64,000 nucleotides of DNA from positions 248,001-312,000 of the forward strand of contig NZ_FPIR01000003.1 in the NCBI RefSeq assembly GCF_900119155.1, given 5' to 3'. Below the pieces are notes generated by a model. That model was not told the DNA's origin and made no database searches. It saw only the letters and a list, made by a program, of their open reading frames with translations. Position 1 is the stretch's first letter; each line of letters begins with the position of its first letter. This document shows positions 31,807 through 39,737 of the stretch, piece by piece. The DNA is from Ruminococcus sp. YE71. GTDB lineage: Bacteria; Bacillota; Clostridia; Oscillospirales; Ruminococcaceae. The translations under genes were made by a program, and so were the position numbers.

Positions 31807-31835
31807 TTGACAAGGTCGGTTTTTTATGGTATAAT
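31807..31835 (+). promoter_or_regulatory. Perfect-consensus promoter of gdhA
   Basis: TTGACA (31807-31812), 17 bases, TATAAT (31830-31835). It lies 76 bases before the start and is preceded by AT-rich tracts that could be an UP element. Confidence 0.92.
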
Positions 31836-31910
31836 AGGTCTGTTCGATACCGAAACAGGGTTTGTGGGAACCCGTTTCGTTGAGCTATTAGTTTTAAGGA
31901 GGAGTTTCCT

Positions 31911-33263
31911 ATGGCATTCAAGAATCAGTACCTTGCAGACGTATACGCAAAGGTAGAGAAGAGAAATCCGGGCGAGCCCGAGTTCCTTCAGGCAGTAAAA
32001 GAAGTACTCATGACCATCGAGCCGGTCATCGAGCAGAGACCTGACCTCGTTGAGGCAGGCGTAGTTGAGAGAATCGTTGAGCCTGAGCGCCAGGTTATGT
32101 TCCGCGTTCCGTGGGTCGATGACAACGGCAAGGTCCAGGTAAACAGAGGTTACAGAGTACAGTTCAACTCTGCGATCGGACCTTACAAGGGCGGTCTCAG
32201 ATTCCACCCCACCGTTTGCGCTTCCGTTATCAAGTTCCTCGGCTTCGAGCAGATCTTCAAGAACAGCCTGACCACTCTGCCTATGGGCGGCGGCAAGGGC
32301 GGTTCCGACTTCGATCCTCAGGGCAAGTCGGACGCTGAGGTCATGAGATTCTGCCAGAGCTTCATGACTGAGCTCTGCAAGCACATCGGTCCTAACACTG
32401 ACGTTCCTGCTGGTGATATCGGCGTAGGCGGCAGAGAGATCGGCTACCTGTTCGGTCAGTACAAGCGCATCAGAAACGAGTTCTCGGGCGTTCTCACAGG
32501 CAAGAGCATGGAGTGCGGCGGTTCTCTTATCAGACCTGAGGCTACGGGTTACGGCGCTGTTTACTACCTCTGCGAGCTGCTTGAGCACTTCGGCGACAGC
32601 ATCAAGGGCAAGACCGTTGCAGTTTCGGGCTTCGGTAACGTTGCCTGGGGTACTATCAAGAAGGTCAACGAGCTTGGCGGTAAGGTAGTTACCATCTCGG
32701 GTCCTGACGGCTACATCTACGATGAGAACGGCATCAGCACCGATGAGAAGGTCGAGTACCTCCTTGAGATGAGAGCATCTTGCAGAAACAGAGTTCAGGA
32801 TTATGCTGATAAGTTCGGCGTTCCGTTCTTCGCAGGCAAGAAGCCTTGGGAAGTTAAGGCTGACATCTATATGCCTTGCGCTACTCAGAACGAGGTAGGC
32901 GTTGAGGACGCTAAGAACATCGTTGCAAGCGGCAGCAAGTACTATGTTGAGGTATCGAATATGCCTACTACTCTTGAGGCTGTTGAGTATCTCCGCGCTA
33001 ACAACGTAATCGTTGCTCCTTCTAAGGCAGTTAACGCAGGCGGCGTTGCAGTTTCGGGTCTCGAAATGAGCCAGAACTCCATGAGATACAACTGGACCGC
33101 TGAAGAGGTTGACCAGAAGCTCCACAGCATCATGAAGAACATCTTCGCTTCTTCTATCAAGGCTGCTAACGAGTACGGCCTCGGTGATGACCTCATCGCA
33201 GGCGCTAACATCGCAGGCTTCCTCAAGGTTGCTGAGGCTATGAAGTGGCAGGGCATCTGCTAA
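31911..33263 (+). CDS. gdhA: Glutamate dehydrogenase, hexameric NAD(P)-specific type
   Basis: It interconverts 2-oxoglutarate plus ammonium and glutamate, the main ammonium assimilation route in many rumen and gut Clostridia. Length of 450 residues is normal for the small-hexamer class. The substrate site 'GPYKGGLRFHP' and catalytic-lysine motif 'LPMGGGKGGSDFDPQGK' lie near residues 92-136, and the Rossmann motif 'SGFGNVAWG' near 240. AAGGAGGAG precedes the ATG. Strong codon bias, perfect promoter and terminator imply very high expression. Coenzyme preference cannot be settled by eye; NADP is most likely from similarity. Confidence 0.96.
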   Translation: MAFKNQYLADVYAKVEKRNPGEPEFLQAVKEVLMTIEPVIEQRPDLVEAGVVERIVEPERQVMFRVPWVDDNGKVQVNRGYRVQFNSAIGPYKGGLRFHPTVCASVIKFLGFEQIFKNSLTTLPMGGGKGGSDFDPQGKSDAEVMRFCQSFMTELCKHIGPNTDVPAGDIGVGGREIGYLFGQYKRIRNEFSGVLTGKSMECGGSLIRPEATGYGAVYYLCELLEHFGDSIKGKTVAVSGFGNVAWGTIKKVNELGGKVVTISGPDGYIYDENGISTDEKVEYLLEMRASCRNRVQDYADKFGVPFFAGKKPWEVKADIYMPCATQNEVGVEDAKNIVASGSKYYVEVSNMPTTLEAVEYLRANNVIVAPSKAVNAGGVAVSGLEMSQNSMRYNWTAEEVDQKLHSIMKNIFASSIKAANEYGLGDDLIAGANIAGFLKVAEAMKWQGIC

Positions 33264-33297
33264 TAGGCTGACAGGCTGACAAAAACCTGACATAAAA

Positions 33298-33340
33298 ACG
33301 AGGGGTACCTTTTTCCGGAGGGTACCCCTCGTGGTTTTTT
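33298..33340 (+). terminator. Terminator of gdhA
   Basis: A perfect 12-bp stem, ACGAGGGGTACC (33298-33309) with GGTACCCCTCGT (33321-33332), followed by GGTTTTTT. Confidence 0.95.
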
Positions 33341-33342
33341 GT

Positions 33343-33695
33343 GTGCGGGTCTATATTGGGGGAAACCCTTTTGAAAAAGGGTTCTCCCCCAAACCCCCTT
33401 CCTAAAACTTTTAATATGTCGTTTGTTTGGTGTGGTGGGGAAGATAGACTATCACCGCTTCAAGAGATAGCATATAATCCACCGAATGATGCGTATATCA
33501 CCATTGAACGTCTTTTTGGCAAGGAGCAAACAATCGAAGAGAAGAACTACAAACTTCCCGACCTGCACAACATACGGAAGAATCACCCAAAAGCCAAAAA
33601 GTATTAAAAGTTTTAGTGAGGGGGTTTGGGGGAAGACCCTTTTTCAAAAGGGTCTCCCCCAATACAAGACCCGCACTCTCCCCCCGTAAGCGCAC
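33343..33695. repeat. Dispersed repeat element, copy E3, best-preserved terminal inverted repeats
   Basis: Left arm: GTGCGGGTCTATATTGGGGG, AAACCCTTTTGAAAAAGGGTT, CCCCCAAACCCCCTT, CCTAAAACTTTTAATA. Right arm is its imperfect reverse complement: TATTAAAAGTTTTAG, GGGGGTTTGGGGG, GACCCTTTTTCAAAAGGGTC, CCCCCAATACAAGACCCGCAC. Arms are about 80 bases and enclose about 190 bases with the conserved middle (GAAGATAGACTATCACCGCT ... CGTCTTTTTGGCAAG). It fills the gap after gdhA. No conventional gene; a short shared frame lies at 33486-33689. Confidence 0.88.
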
Positions 33696-33730
33696 AAAAA
33701 AAGTCCGAAAGCGTTGTGCTCTCGGACTTT
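33696..33730 (-). terminator. Terminator of the zinc-ribbon membrane protein gene
   Basis: AAAGTCCGA (33700-33708) pairs with TCGGACTTT (33722-33730); on the minus strand a seven-T run follows. Confidence 0.9.
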
Positions 33731-33741
33731 GTGTTTTTTTA

Positions 33742-34560
33742 TTAGTCGTCGAAGTCTGCGTCGGACATATCAGCGATGCACCACTTGCCGTCTATCTTGT
33801 AGACTTTGATCCTCATGGTCTTTTCGTCCTTGTCCTCGGAGCCCTTGACCTTTACTTTGAGCTTGAGCTCGTAGCCCTTAGTTACGTTAACGTCGTCGTT
33901 ATCGTAAACGTCCTTAGCGTCATCTTCGAGGTCGTTGAGCGCCTTCTTCTTGAGGGTGGTCTTCTTCTTCACCTTGTAGGAGATCTTTACGTGCTCGCCG
34001 TACTCATCTTCGAGCGATTCCTGAACGCTTTCGAGGATGCCGTCCTCATAGAACTCGGAAACAGAATCATACTTCTTATCGGACTTATCCATTCTGTCTT
34101 CCATGTACTCGTTCATGTAATCGGGGAAAGCCTTTTCGAGAGCCGAGCCGTCAGCCTTAGTGAAAGCCTTGAACAGGTTATCGATAGGCTTGGTGTAGGG
34201 CTTGCCGACAGCGCTTACTGCGATGATGATAACGAGTATCAGCACGAGAACGGCAGCTGCAAGACCGATGATAACGTTCTTATCCTTAGTCTTGCCGACG
34301 TTCTTGATATTCTCGGCGTTCATAGCGTTCTTTACCGAGTTCAGGGAAACGCCGTCAAAAGTATTCTTGACTGCGTTAGCGGCGTTCTGAGCAGCTGCGC
34401 CTGCCGCCTCGGTAAAATTGTTCATGTTCATTCCGTTAGCAGGAGCCTGCTGAGCGTTTGCCGCGGGCTGCTGCGAGGGGTTCTGTGCTGCACCGCACGC
34501 TGTGCAGAATTCAGCGTCATCTCCTAGAGGTGCGCCGCAACTTGTACAAAATCTTGCCAT
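33742..34560 (-). CDS. Zinc-ribbon single-pass membrane protein
   Basis: A 272-residue protein of unknown function. The N-terminal zinc ribbon 'FCTSCGAPLGDDAEFCTACG' (residues 3-22) has two CxxC pairs. A Gln/Ala/Asn-rich linker precedes one transmembrane helix (about 95-118). The extracellular part (about 120-272) is charged, with a helical region and beta-rich end ('KVYKIDGKWCIADMS') like NTF2-like or DUF4878-type domains. I chose the ATG at 34560 because GGAGG lies eight bases before it; the earlier ATG at 34575 overlaps that site. It has biased codon use and its own promoter, so it is probably abundant. Confidence 0.82.
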   Translation of the reverse strand: MARFCTSCGAPLGDDAEFCTACGAAQNPSQQPAANAQQAPANGMNMNNFTEAAGAAAQNAANAVKNTFDGVSLNSVKNAMNAENIKNVGKTKDKNVIIGLAAAVLVLILVIIIAVSAVGKPYTKPIDNLFKAFTKADGSALEKAFPDYMNEYMEDRMDKSDKKYDSVSEFYEDGILESVQESLEDEYGEHVKISYKVKKKTTLKKKALNDLEDDAKDVYDNDDVNVTKGYELKLKVKVKGSEDKDEKTMRIKVYKIDGKWCIADMSDADFDD

Positions 34561-34621
34561 TTCCATATCCTCCATAGGTCATTTCTGTACGGAAAAAGAC
34601 CGCACATCGTTCATATTCCCA

Positions 34622-34649
34622 AAGCAAACGCCAACTTAAACGTTTGCTT
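34622..34649 (-). promoter_or_regulatory. Perfect 9-bp inverted repeat at the start point of the zinc-ribbon gene
   Basis: AAGCAAACG (34622-34630) and CGTTTGCTT (34641-34649) flank a 10-base loop. The element begins where transcription from the promoter at 34656-34684 should start, so it is either an operator or a 5'-end stem that stabilises the mRNA. Confidence 0.6.
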
Positions 34650-34655
34650 AATAAA

Positions 34656-34684
34656 ATTATATAACATATTTCCCGATTTGTCAA
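34656..34684 (-). promoter_or_regulatory. Consensus promoter of the zinc-ribbon gene
   Basis: Minus strand TTGACA (34679-34684), 17 bases, TATAAT (34656-34661). Confidence 0.9.
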
Positions 34685-34785
34685 TAGGTCACAGGACATT
34701 TTTAAAGAAATGACACATAATCGCACTTTTTCACAATAAATAAACAACCATTTTTACAAATACGCTTATTTGCGCGGGCTTATGA

Positions 34786-34980
34786 TGAGGGGAAAACCGC
34801 CTTAGCTTCGCACGTCCGCCTTAGCTTCGCACGTCCGCCTTAGCTTCGCACGGCTGGAAGAAAGGTTCTCCCCCCCAGACCCCCTTTCCAAAGGTCGTCT
34901 GATGGATGTGGTTGGGGAGACAGACTGTCACCGCTTCGTGAGATGCGGTCTTTTTTTGGGTGACGTTCTAAATTCAGACA
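34786..34980. repeat. Dispersed repeat, copy E7, with three 19-bp units
   Basis: Three tandem CCGCCTTAGCTTCGCACGT units (AGCTTCG at 34804, 34823, 34842) are followed by AAAGGTTCTCCCCCCCAGACC and part of the conserved middle (GTTGGGGAGACAGACTGTCA, CACCGCTTCGTGAGATG). The right terminal repeat is missing. With the promoter region of the zinc-ribbon gene it accounts for most of the 553-base gap. Confidence 0.8.
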
Positions 34981-34982
34981 GC

Positions 34983-35012
34983 AAAAAAAGCGGCGGGAGC
35001 AAGCCCCCGCCT
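34983..35012 (-). terminator. Probable terminator downstream of rubrerythrin
   Basis: Minus strand GGCGGGGGC, loop, then CCCGCCGC followed by seven T residues (plus-strand A run at 34983-34989). It is about 100 bases past the rubrerythrin stop. Confidence 0.6.
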
Positions 35013-35113
35013 ACAGTCAGACATTCTCTCTATAAATGGTGAAGCCTATCTTTAAAACTCCACGTCACTTTCCTGCTCCGACCGATCAGCCGAAGATCTT
35101 TGTCGTTTTTAGA

Positions 35114-35662
35114 TCACTTGAAGTATCTGTCGAGGAGACCCTTGAAAGCTCTGCCGTGGCGAGCCTCGTCCTTTGCCATCTCGTGAACGGTGTCGTGAAC
35201 GGCGTCGTAGCCGAGTTCCTTAGCCCTTATCGCGAGTTTGAGCTTGCCCTCGCAGGCGCCTGCCTCAGCGAGCACTCTCTTTTCGAGGTTCTCCTTCGAC
35301 GAAGCGGAAACCACGTCACCGAGCAGTTCAGCGAACTTAGCGGCGTGCTCAGCCTCTTCAAAAGCGGCCTTCTCGTAGTACATACCCACCTCGGGGTAGC
35401 CCTCTCTGAAAGCGGCTCTCGACATCGCAAGATACATACCGACCTCGCTGCACTCGCCCTCGAAATTCTCCTTGAGACCCTTAACTATCTCGGGGTCGAG
35501 ACCCTTAGCCGAGCCTACCTCGTGGTCGCAGGCCCAGTTGATAGCGCCCGATTCATCGACCTTGTTGAACTTCTCTCTGGGAGCCTTGCAGAGGGGACAT
35601 ACTTCGGGAGCTTCCTCACCCTCATAAACGTATCCGCATACGGAACATACAAATTTTGACAT
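35114..35662 (-). CDS. Rubrerythrin with N-terminal rubredoxin domain
   Basis: A cytoplasmic non-haem iron peroxidase that protects anaerobes by reducing hydrogen peroxide. Of 182 residues, the first 35 form a rubredoxin site with two CxxC pairs ('[20 protein letters not shown]'). The rest is a four-helix di-iron domain with '[16 protein letters not shown]', '[14 protein letters not shown]' and '[13 protein letters not shown]'. The domain order (rubredoxin first) is that of reverse rubrerythrins of Clostridia. AGGAGGATAAAATT precedes the ATG. Codon bias suggests high expression. Confidence 0.95.
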   Translation of the reverse strand: MSKFVCSVCGYVYEGEEAPEVCPLCKAPREKFNKVDESGAINWACDHEVGSAKGLDPEIVKGLKENFEGECSEVGMYLAMSRAAFREGYPEVGMYYEKAAFEEAEHAAKFAELLGDVVSASSKENLEKRVLAEAGACEGKLKLAIRAKELGYDAVHDTVHEMAKDEARHGRAFKGLLDRYFK

Positions 35663-35732
35663 AATTTTATCCTCCTTTGGGTATAATATCAGCTGACGTT
35701 TGTCGGCTGTTTCTGATTTTTCTGCCTGCGTC

Positions 35733-37088
35733 TCAGCTTATCATCCAGCGCAGGATCTCGAACTTCTGACCGAGGGGAACGGAGACCGTAACGGTGTGTA
35801 TCTTCCGCTCGTCGGTGGCGAACAGCTCGGTATTGGTGGCGTAATCGCCCCATCCGCCTGTGAAATCGGCGTTCAGGCTCGTGAGTTCGGTGCCGTCAAC
35901 GGTGATGGTGGCAGTGCCGCTCTCGCCGTTGGTGGTCTTGTAGTAAAGCATACCGAGGTTCTTGCACTCGATCTCGAAGGTGATGGTACCGCCCGTGATG
36001 GTCCTCCAGCCGTTCTGGAAATTCCAGGGCGAGGATTCCATATCGAAGCCGTCGTTCTCGGTGATGTAGACCGCGGGGGAGCTGTTGTCCGCGAGGGTAG
36101 CGTCGTGATACTTGTCACCCGTCGGCGAAGGAGTGGTCTCCTTGAACTCGGTGGGTTCGGGCGCAGAATCCATCGTCTCCGCAACTCCCGTCAGGAAGTG
36201 TATCAGCATATCGCCCAGCATCCTGTGGCCGATGTCGTTCGGGTGGATGTTGTCGGGGGAGATCTCGCTCCACTCGATGTTGCCTGCCTGTATCTCGGGC
36301 AGGACTGCGTCGTGGTAGGAGATAACGGGCAGGTCGTAAGCCTCGGCGATCTGGGTGTGGACGTTCTGCGGGCAGGTGCCGTCCTCCATTGTCATCTCGA
36401 TGAGAACGACCGCGGGCTTGTTCGGCAGGGACAGGCACTTGCGCACAAGGCTGTCCATAGTGGTTTTGTAGAACTCGCTGTCCTGATCGTTGATGAACTC
36501 GATGAAGATGATGTCGGGCTGATCTGCCAGCACGTCGTTATCGACTCTGTGGACGGCGAGGTAGGAATCGGTAGCGCCGATGCCTGCGTTTGTCCACGAA
36601 GCGTAGAAGCTGAACCTGTCCTCCCACCATGTCTGGAGCACCTTGGTGTACTGATTGTCGCCCGTCGCCTGCGAACCTGCGGTGATGGAGTCGCCGAGGA
36701 ACGCGATCTTGGTCATGAGCTCAGCCTTTTCGGGGCCTTTGAGCTCCTTGTTGTTAGCGAGAGCGTCAGCCGCCTTGAGTTTCTCGGCGAGCCTTGAAGT
36801 GTCGCCCTCACGGTAAACGGAGCGGATGAGCATATTCTCGGTAACGCCCTTGGAAACGTCGATCTTGCCGTCGTTCACGGGAGCTTTGAGCCCGTCATCA
36901 GCAGGGGCTGTGCTTTGTGATTCGTCGGTATTGGAAGATTCATCGGTTTTAGATGCGGACTCCGAGCCTGTTGTTGAAGAAGCGGAGTCATTTGCGGACT
37001 GTGAGTTTTTATCGCCGCCGCCGCAAGCTGTGAGACAGCCTGCCGTGAGCAGAAAAGCAGTCAAAGCCGCCAGAATTTTTTTGTTCAT
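35733..37088 (-). CDS. SGNH/GDSL-family hydrolase lipoprotein
   Basis: A secreted esterase-like protein of 451 residues. A signal with lipobox 'LTAC' (Cys near 22) and a Ser/Thr/Asp-rich linker precede the SGNH domain (about 130-330). Block I is '[14 protein letters not shown]', block II/III include '[12 protein letters not shown]' and 'FIEFINDQD', and block V '[12 protein letters not shown]' carries the catalytic Asp and His. The C-terminal 120 residues look like a beta-sandwich, possibly carbohydrate-binding ('[20 protein letters not shown]'). It is plausibly a surface acetyl-esterase acting on plant polysaccharide or cell-wall sugars; the substrate is unknown. Confidence 0.85.
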   Translation of the reverse strand: MNKKILAALTAFLLTAGCLTACGGGDKNSQSANDSASSTTGSESASKTDESSNTDESQSTAPADDGLKAPVNDGKIDVSKGVTENMLIRSVYREGDTSRLAEKLKAADALANNKELKGPEKAELMTKIAFLGDSITAGSQATGDNQYTKVLQTWWEDRFSFYASWTNAGIGATDSYLAVHRVDNDVLADQPDIIFIEFINDQDSEFYKTTMDSLVRKCLSLPNKPAVVLIEMTMEDGTCPQNVHTQIAEAYDLPVISYHDAVLPEIQAGNIEWSEISPDNIHPNDIGHRMLGDMLIHFLTGVAETMDSAPEPTEFKETTPSPTGDKYHDATLADNSSPAVYITENDGFDMESSPWNFQNGWRTITGGTITFEIECKNLGMLYYKTTNGESGTATITVDGTELTSLNADFTGGWGDYATNTELFATDERKIHTVTVSVPLGQKFEILRWMIS

Positions 37089-37136
37089 AAAGATCGTCCT
37101 CTCAATAGTTACAAATTGCGTAAGTTTATTAACCCT

Positions 37137-37165
37137 ATTATACTACATTCTGCGAAATTTTGCAA
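37137..37165 (-). promoter_or_regulatory. Promoter of the SGNH hydrolase gene
   Basis: Minus strand TTGCAA (37160-37165), 17 bases, TATAAT (37137-37142), 49 bases upstream of the start. Confidence 0.75.
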
Positions 37166-37208
37166 TAGTTTTTTTAAAAAATAATGTAATTTTTCCACAC
37201 CATCTCCT

Positions 37209-37410
37209 TGAATACGTCAGAGACTAAAAAGTTTAGGAGGGGAAGGAGACCCCCGCCTTAGCTTCGCTCTACCCTAAAGCACGCCAGAGAATCAAAAAGT
37301 TTAGGAGGGAGGGAGACCCCCGCCTTAGCTTCGCACGGCTACAAAGGGTCCCCCAGCAGGGGCTCGGGGACAGAGTCCCCGTCCCCGACAGGTCGCTCTG
37401 ACCCGTAAGC
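37209..37410. repeat. Two partial dispersed repeats in tandem, copy E8
   Basis: AAAAAGTTTAGGAGGGGAAGGAGACCCCCGCCTTAGCTTCG occurs twice (from about 37228 and 37293) with single 19-bp units, followed by GGGTCCCCCAGCAGGGGCTCGGGGACAGAGTCCCC and CCCGTAAGCGCAC. These modules match 2471-2568 and 18540-18640. Sequence quoted in pieces: AAAAAGTTTAGGAGG, GAGACCCCCGCCTTAGC. Confidence 0.75.
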
Positions 37411-37488
37411 GCACAAACACCCCCACCACACAAAAACCAAAACAAAAACGAACTCCGCAGAAACCCGCAAAGCCCGTTTTCATCAATA

Positions 37489-37565
37489 TGGTACACCCGA
37501 TGCGATTCGAACGCACGACCTTCAGAGTCGGAGTCTGACGCTCTATCCAGCTGAGCTACGAGTGC
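37489..37565 (-). tRNA. tRNA-Arg (anticodon CCG)
   Basis: A 77-nt cloverleaf on the minus strand. The acceptor strands GCACTCG and CGGGTGT pair (two G-U/T wobbles), and the D arm is GTAGCTCAGCTGGATAGAGC. The anticodon stem TCAGA/TCTGA has loop CTCCGAC (anticodon CCG, codon CGG), and the T loop is TTCGAAT. Discriminator A and an encoded CCA are present. It lies 71 bases downstream of metG on the same strand and may be cotranscribed. Confidence 0.96.
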
Positions 37566-37569
37566 ATAG

Positions 37570-37595
37570 GACATGAACGCCGAAACGTTCATGTC
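37570..37595 (-). other. 10-bp hairpin between metG and tRNA-Arg
   Basis: GACATGAACG (37570-37579) and CGTTCATGTC (37586-37595) form a perfect stem with loop CCGAAA but no T run. It is probably a processing or partial termination structure immediately 5' of the tRNA. Confidence 0.55.
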
Positions 37596-37636
37596 GGCGA
37601 CGGGGCGTCCCCCGCCGCAAATGTTACACTTTACAA

Positions 37637-39619
37637 TTATCTGATCTTGCTTCCGCAGGGCAGGCTCTGGTCGGGGAATACCACCGCCGCGCCGCCGTCG
37701 GGAGTGTCGGCCGCAAGTATCATGCCCTGCGACTCAACGCCGCACAGCTTTGCAGGGGCGAGGTTCGCAACGATGATGACCTTCTTGCCTACAAGATCCT
37801 CGGGCGCATACCACTGTGCGATGCCCGATACTACCTGTCTGCCGCCGAATCCGTCGTCCAGCTGTAAGCAAAGCAGCTTCTTCGACTTCTTTACCTTCTC
37901 GCAGGACTTGACCAGCGCAACTCGCAGGTCTGCCTTCGCGAAATCGTCGATGGTCACTTCCGCCGCAAGGTCGTCGGGAGTGAACGCTTCCGCAGCTTCG
38001 TCAGCAGTCAGCTTCGCCTTCGCAGCCGCCATGTTCTTCTCGATGATGGCGTTCAGCTCGGCGATCTCCTTGTCCATGTCGATCCTCGGGAAGAGTATCT
38101 CGCCCTTGTGAACGGTCACGTTCACGGGCAGAACACCGAACTTCGCGGCGTTCTCGTAGGTGCATACGCCCTCGCCAGCGCCGATCTGCTCCCATACCTT
38201 CGGCATGGTGGTCGGCATGAAGGGCATCAGCAGAGTCGAGATGATGCGGATGGACTCCAGCAGATTGTAGAGCACGCTCGCCAGTCTCGGCTTGTCAGCT
38301 TCGTTCTTTCCGAGTTTCCACGGCTCGGTCTCGTCGATGTACTTGTTCGCTCTGTCAACCGCCACGAAGATCTCTTCGAGCGCGTTCTTGAGCCTTGTCT
38401 CGTCGATGCAGACATCCACCTTCTCACGGACAGCCGTCAGAACGCTGATGAGCGAATCGTCGATCTCCGCCGCCTGTCTCTCCTCGGGGAGAGTGCCGCC
38501 GAAGTACTTGTCAGCCATCGCAACGGTGCGGGAAACAAGGTTTCCGAAGCCGTTCGCAAGGTCGGAATTTATGCGGTTTATCATTATCTCGTTGGAGAAT
38601 CCGCTGTCCGCGCCGAGAGCCATCTCGCGCAGGATGTGGTAGCGGATAGCGTCAACGCCGTATCTCTCGCCCAGCATGAACGGGTCAACAACGTTTCCGA
38701 GGGATTTCGACATCTTCTGTGTCTCGCCCTTGTTGTTCTGGAAGGTGATCCAGCCGTGAACAGCCAGATGCTTCGGCAGAGGAAGCTCCAGAGCCATCAG
38801 CATAGCAGGCCAGATTATCGCATGGAATCTCATGATGTCCTTCGCAACCATGTGAACGTCGGCAGGCCAGAACTTCTCGAAGTCGCCGCCGAAACGGCCG
38901 TTCTGGTAGCCCAGCGCGGTGCAGTAGTTGGACAGCGCGTCAACCCACACGTAAACGACGTGCTTCGGATCGAAGGTAACGGGGATGCCCCATGTGAAGG
39001 ATGTTCTCGAAACGCACAGATCCTCAAGACCCGGCTTGATGAAGTTGTTGACCAGCTCGGTCGCTCTCGTCTTGGGACGAAGATAGTCGGTCTCGGTCAG
39101 CAGTTTCTCGATCCTGTCCGCGAAGGGAGACATCTTGAAGAAGTAAGCCTCTTCGGTCGCCTCAACAACAGGTCTGTGACATTCGGGACAGCAGCCGTGT
39201 TCATCCAGCTGGCTCTCAGTCCAGAAGCTCTCGCAGGGGGTGCAGTATTTGCCCTTGTACTCACCCTTGTAGATGTAGCCTCTGTCGTACAGCTCCTTGA
39301 AGATCTTCTGCACGCTCTCGACGTGGTAGTCGTCGGTAGTTCTGATATATCTGTCGTAGCTGATGTTCATGTAGCTCCACAGCTTCTTGAAGACAGCCAC
39401 GATCTCGTCAACATACTGCTGAGGAGTAACGCCCTGTGCCTTAGCCTTCTCCTCGATCTTCTGACCGTGTTCATCGGTACCGGTGAGGAACATGACGTCA
39501 TACCCCTGCATTCGCTTATACCTCGCTATCGAGTCGCAGGCGACTGTGGTATAGCAGTGACCGATATGCGGATCGCCCGAAGGGTAGTATATCGGCGTGG
39601 TGATGTAAAAATTAGGCAT
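37637..39619 (-). CDS. metG: Methionyl-tRNA synthetase with C-terminal tRNA-binding domain
   Basis: It charges tRNA-Met with methionine. The 660-residue protein has the class I 'PIYYPSGDPHIGHCYT' (HIGH) motif near residue 15 and 'KMSKSLGNVVDPF' near 300. The C-terminal EMAP/Trbp111-like OB domain (about 555-660, 'DLRVALVKSCEKVKKSKKLL') supports dimerisation and tRNA binding. A Zn knuckle is seen near 128-150 ('CTPCESFW', 'CCPEC'). I chose the ATG at 39619, eight bases after AAAGGGG; the ATG at 39625 is too close. No T-box leader is seen; a short hairpin sits at the transcript start instead. Confidence 0.97.
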   Translation of the reverse strand: MPNFYITTPIYYPSGDPHIGHCYTTVACDSIARYKRMQGYDVMFLTGTDEHGQKIEEKAKAQGVTPQQYVDEIVAVFKKLWSYMNISYDRYIRTTDDYHVESVQKIFKELYDRGYIYKGEYKGKYCTPCESFWTESQLDEHGCCPECHRPVVEATEEAYFFKMSPFADRIEKLLTETDYLRPKTRATELVNNFIKPGLEDLCVSRTSFTWGIPVTFDPKHVVYVWVDALSNYCTALGYQNGRFGGDFEKFWPADVHMVAKDIMRFHAIIWPAMLMALELPLPKHLAVHGWITFQNNKGETQKMSKSLGNVVDPFMLGERYGVDAIRYHILREMALGADSGFSNEIMINRINSDLANGFGNLVSRTVAMADKYFGGTLPEERQAAEIDDSLISVLTAVREKVDVCIDETRLKNALEEIFVAVDRANKYIDETEPWKLGKNEADKPRLASVLYNLLESIRIISTLLMPFMPTTMPKVWEQIGAGEGVCTYENAAKFGVLPVNVTVHKGEILFPRIDMDKEIAELNAIIEKNMAAAKAKLTADEAAEAFTPDDLAAEVTIDDFAKADLRVALVKSCEKVKKSKKLLCLQLDDGFGGRQVVSGIAQWYAPEDLVGKKVIIVANLAPAKLCGVESQGMILAADTPDGGAAVVFPDQSLPCGSKIR

Positions 39620-39680
39620 CGTCATAGCCCCTTTCTAAGTTTTTTCCGTTTTCAGCCGACTCACACGACCGAAAAGCAAA

Positions 39681-39737
39681 TTAGTACGGCAGATGACCGT
39701 ACTAATTAATTATACCCTATTTTATAACTTTTGTCAA
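39681..39737 (-). promoter_or_regulatory. metG promoter with palindromic stem at the start point
   Basis: Minus strand TTGACA (39732-39737, overlapping the rnfB stop), 17 bases, TATAAT (39709-39714). TTAGTACGG/CCGTACTAA (39681-39689 and 39697-39705) forms a perfect 9-bp stem right at the predicted start. Confidence 0.82.

Noticed and set aside
31824-33293. 489-codon minus-strand frame opposite gdhA
   Set aside because: Shadow caused by strong codon bias of gdhA; the sense gene has promoter, ribosome site and terminator.
38108-39709. 533-codon plus-strand frame opposite metG
   Set aside because: Antisense of a complete synthetase gene.
39620-39733. T-box or SAM riboswitch in the metG leader
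   Set aside because: The leader is only about 85 bases and shows a single simple stem, too short for either element.
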